From the NCBI GenBank assembly GCA_937120495.1, contig CAKZJW010000028.1, positions 1 to 33,697 of the forward strand: a stretch of DNA of 33,697 bases, given 5' to 3'. The stretch comes from an uncultured Oligoflexia bacterium (GTDB lineage: Bacteria > Bdellovibrionota > Bacteriovoracia > Bacteriovoracales > Bacteriovoracaceae). Made by a program: the position numbers and the translations under genes. Positions within the stretch are counted from its first letter, which is position 1. Every line of letters begins with the position of its first letter. Of this stretch, positions 31,719-33,697 are shown piece after piece. The notes below the pieces were generated by a model. It made no database searches, was not told the origin of the DNA, and worked only from the letters and a program-made list of their open reading frames with translations.

Positions 31719-33566
31719 ATGAATTCCATAGGATTAATTGGACTCCCAAATAGTGGTAAGTCAGCTCTGTTTAACTCTCTTACTGGGAGTAGACAAAAGG
31801 TGGCAAACTTTCCAGGCATAACTGTTGAAAAAAAGTTTGGAAAAAGATCTATCGCAGAGACTGATTGTGAGATTGTTGATCTTCCAGGAATTTATACATT
31901 TGATGTTACTTCGATGGATGAGAGAGTAACTCGAGACTTCTTAATTAATAAATCAACTGAAGCTTCAGCCTTTGTCTTAGTTATTGATTCTACAAATTTA
32001 AAGAAGAGTTTATATCTTGCACTACAATTAAATGATTTAAAAGTTCCATACGTTGTTGCATTAAATATGGTTGATCTTGCTGAAAAAAGAGGCCAAAAAA
32101 TTGATAAGAAAGAGCTCTCTGAGTCTCTTGGTGGAGTTGCAATAGTTGAAACAGTTGCTGTTAAAGGTGAGGGGCTATCTGTCCTTGATGAACAGCTTCA
32201 TAAAATTATGCAAACAAAAAATGAAAGCTCTTCTATAGATGGAAAGTACATCCAAGAAATAAAAACGGCTGATTATATAAAAAATAAACTTTTTCAAGTT
32301 GATTCAATTATAAAGAAGATTATTCTAACACCGATAAAGTCTGATTCATTTACAGCGAAACTTGATTCACTAGTTTTACATCCTGTACTTGGACCAATTG
32401 TTTTAATGGTTGTTCTTGTTCTTCTTTTTCAACTGCTCTTTGTTTGGGCTGATCCTTTTGTGGGTTATATAGAACAGCTTTTTGAACTCATTGGTGGAGT
32501 GGTTGATAGTAGTCTTTCTGATGGTTATCTCAAAAGCTTAATCATCGATGGTGTTCTTGCTGGAGTTGGTGGTGTAGTTGTTTTCATGCCGCATATTTTA
32601 TTTTTATTTATTCTAATAAATGCTTTAGAAGATTTTGGCTACCTAGGTAGAGCAGCATTCTTATTAGACTTTATAATGAGAAAACTTGGTCTTCCTGGTA
32701 AGGCCGTGATTCCTCTTCTTTCTAGTCATGCTTGTGCTATTCCCGGAATAATGGGAGCGAGGATTATAGAGAATCCTTTTCAAAGATTAGTAACAATAAT
32801 GATTTCTCCTCTTATGGCTTGTTCTGCGCGCTTGCCTGTTTATACGCTGTTAATTGCAGCGATCGTTCCGGATGAAACATACATGGGCTTTGGCTTGCCT
32901 GGACTTGTGATGTTTGGCCTTTATAGCTTTGGAATTGTAACGGCTTTAATTATTTCTTTTATAACTAAAAAATGGGCGTTAACTCCAAGTGCAAATAGTT
33001 TGTTGATGGAACTTCCTGCGTATAGAGTTCCAAACTTTAAAAATGTTATTAAAGGTGCTTGGCAAAAGGGTGTTCTATTTCTTAAAAAAGCCGGAACAGT
33101 AATCTTTGCTTTATCCATTGTACTTTGGGCACTAGTAACTTTTCCTGAGCCACCAGAGGGAGCTACTGAGCCAGCTATTAACTATAGCGTTGCAGCAAAA
33201 ATAGGGAAAACATTTGAGCCTGTCTTTTCTCCTCTTGGGTTTGATTGGAAAATGACAACGGCATTAATCCCAAGCTTTGCAGCAAGAGAAGTTCTTGTAA
33301 GTGCTATGGGGACTGTTATGAGTGTTAATGAGGACGATGAAGATGCCCTAATTGCAGGTTTATCGACTAAGATGGCTAATGAATACAGTCTTGCAAGCCT
33401 AATGGCACTATTAATTTGGTTTGTTTTTTCACCTCAGTGCATAGCAACAATCGGTGTTATAAAAAAAGAGACCAATGGCTATAAGATGCCTGTTATATTC
33501 GTAGTCTACACGCTTGTCTTGGCTTACTTCTTCTCGTTTATTACCTATCTTTTATTCTCTGTGTAA
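31719..33566 (+). CDS. feoB: Ferrous iron transporter FeoB
   Basis: FeoB imports Fe(II) across the inner membrane using a G-protein-like domain. The N-terminal G domain (about 1-165) has G1 GLPNSGKS (8-15), G2 within NFPGITVE (30-37), G3 DLPGIY and G4 NMVD, all intact. A helical spacer follows, and then about eight or nine membrane helices with the two gate regions: SSHACAIPGIMGARIIENP with SPLMACSARLPVYTLLI, and later SFAAREVLVSAMGTVMSV and FVFSPQCIATIGVI, carrying the cysteines typical of the family. At 615 residues it is shorter than E. coli FeoB (773), through a compact spacer and a missing C-terminal cytoplasmic tail. No FeoC follows. A clear terminator is not seen. Confidence 0.97.
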   Translation: MNSIGLIGLPNSGKSALFNSLTGSRQKVANFPGITVEKKFGKRSIAETDCEIVDLPGIYTFDVTSMDERVTRDFLINKSTEASAFVLVIDSTNLKKSLYLALQLNDLKVPYVVALNMVDLAEKRGQKIDKKELSESLGGVAIVETVAVKGEGLSVLDEQLHKIMQTKNESSSIDGKYIQEIKTADYIKNKLFQVDSIIKKIILTPIKSDSFTAKLDSLVLHPVLGPIVLMVVLVLLFQLLFVWADPFVGYIEQLFELIGGVVDSSLSDGYLKSLIIDGVLAGVGGVVVFMPHILFLFILINALEDFGYLGRAAFLLDFIMRKLGLPGKAVIPLLSSHACAIPGIMGARIIENPFQRLVTIMISPLMACSARLPVYTLLIAAIVPDETYMGFGLPGLVMFGLYSFGIVTALIISFITKKWALTPSANSLLMELPAYRVPNFKNVIKGAWQKGVLFLKKAGTVIFALSIVLWALVTFPEPPEGATEPAINYSVAAKIGKTFEPVFSPLGFDWKMTTALIPSFAAREVLVSAMGTVMSVNEDDEDALIAGLSTKMANEYSLASLMALLIWFVFSPQCIATIGVIKKETNGYKMPVIFVVYTLVLAYFFSFITYLLFSV

Positions 33567-33670
33567 AAATCTTTGTAAGAAAGTGTAAGGCAAAGTTTCT
33601 TAACATTTGATCAATTCTACGGAATCATAGTCAGACTTTACAAAGACGTAAAAAGTAATAGGGAGTTTAC

Positions 33671-33697
33671 ATGGACAGATTAATAGTTTTAGTAGCA
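33671..33697 (+). CDS. Start of an unidentified gene (cut by window edge)
   Basis: ATG at 33671 is preceded by a good TAGGGAG ribosome site and opens nine in-frame codons, MDRLIVLVA, before the window ends. The hydrophobic run could start a membrane helix or a beta strand. Nothing more can be said about its identity. Confidence 0.5.

Noticed and set aside
1..33697. CRISPR arrays, tRNA or rRNA genes, insertion sequences, phage genes or attachment sites
   Set aside because: No regularly spaced direct repeats, cloverleaf sequences, transposase or integrase genes were seen; coding style is uniform across the window.

Overview
The window is AT-rich bacterial chromosome carrying housekeeping, cell-envelope and flagellar genes, with no tRNA, rRNA, insertion sequence, prophage or CRISPR array that I can see. 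The low GC content, the many exported peptidoglycan enzymes, the very AT-rich leaders and the single large flagellar export operon suggest a marine Bdellovibrionota predator of the Bacteriovorax/Halobacteriovorax type. That assignment is an inference from style and gene content, not a database match.

Layout. (1) 1-2100: the 5' end of purA leaves the window on the minus strand. Divergent from it is a two-gene unit of a small secreted protein and an exported M15/M74-like murein peptidase. (2) 2100-5400: a small unknown gene on the minus strand, a structured 309-bp intergenic region, a small membrane protein, murJ (lipid II flippase) and a DUF507-like gene. (3) 5400-7400: a 602-residue secreted glycine-rich protein preceded by a possible sigma-28 promoter. 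(4) 7368-10014: a zinc-ribbon/Tudor-like protein, uvrC and a small zinc-ribbon protein. (5) 10139-12927: a degenerate uracil-DNA-glycosylase-like protein, a SpoIID/LytB protein and an N-acetylmuramoyl-L-alanine amidase. (6) 12928-16285: a candidate minus-strand small RNA, a four-helix membrane protein with HAMP-like linkers, a DsbA-like lipoprotein and a PBP4-type DD-peptidase. (7) 16486-17269: an HU protein and a MAPEG membrane protein. (8) 17368-28994: one flagellar operon, fliL-fliM-fliN-fliO-fliP-fliQ-fliR-flhB-flhA-flhF-flhG-fliA, from a good sigma-70 promoter to a strong terminator. (9) 29070-31436: a PAS/coiled-coil membrane protein with a truncated chemoreceptor-like tip, behind a second sigma-28-like site. 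(10) 31459-33566: feoAB iron uptake, apparently leaderless with a perfect palindrome over the start, then the first codons of another gene.

Functionally, the flagellar operon builds the C-ring (FliM, FliN), the export gate (FliO, P, Q, R, FlhA, FlhB), polar placement and number control (FlhF, FlhG) and the late sigma factor (FliA). FliA may in turn drive the glycine-rich protein and the PAS/coiled-coil protein seen here. The wall enzymes (SpoIID plus amidase, the M15/M74-like peptidase, the PBP4-type enzyme and MurJ) form a second theme of envelope remodelling.

The most unusual points are: an FlhF whose GTPase motifs are all eroded, next to an FlhG with an intact ATPase; a FliO with a long AMIN-like periplasmic extension; a compact candidate sRNA with a CU-rich, anti-Shine-Dalgarno-like linker; and a leaderless, palindrome-controlled feoAB operon.
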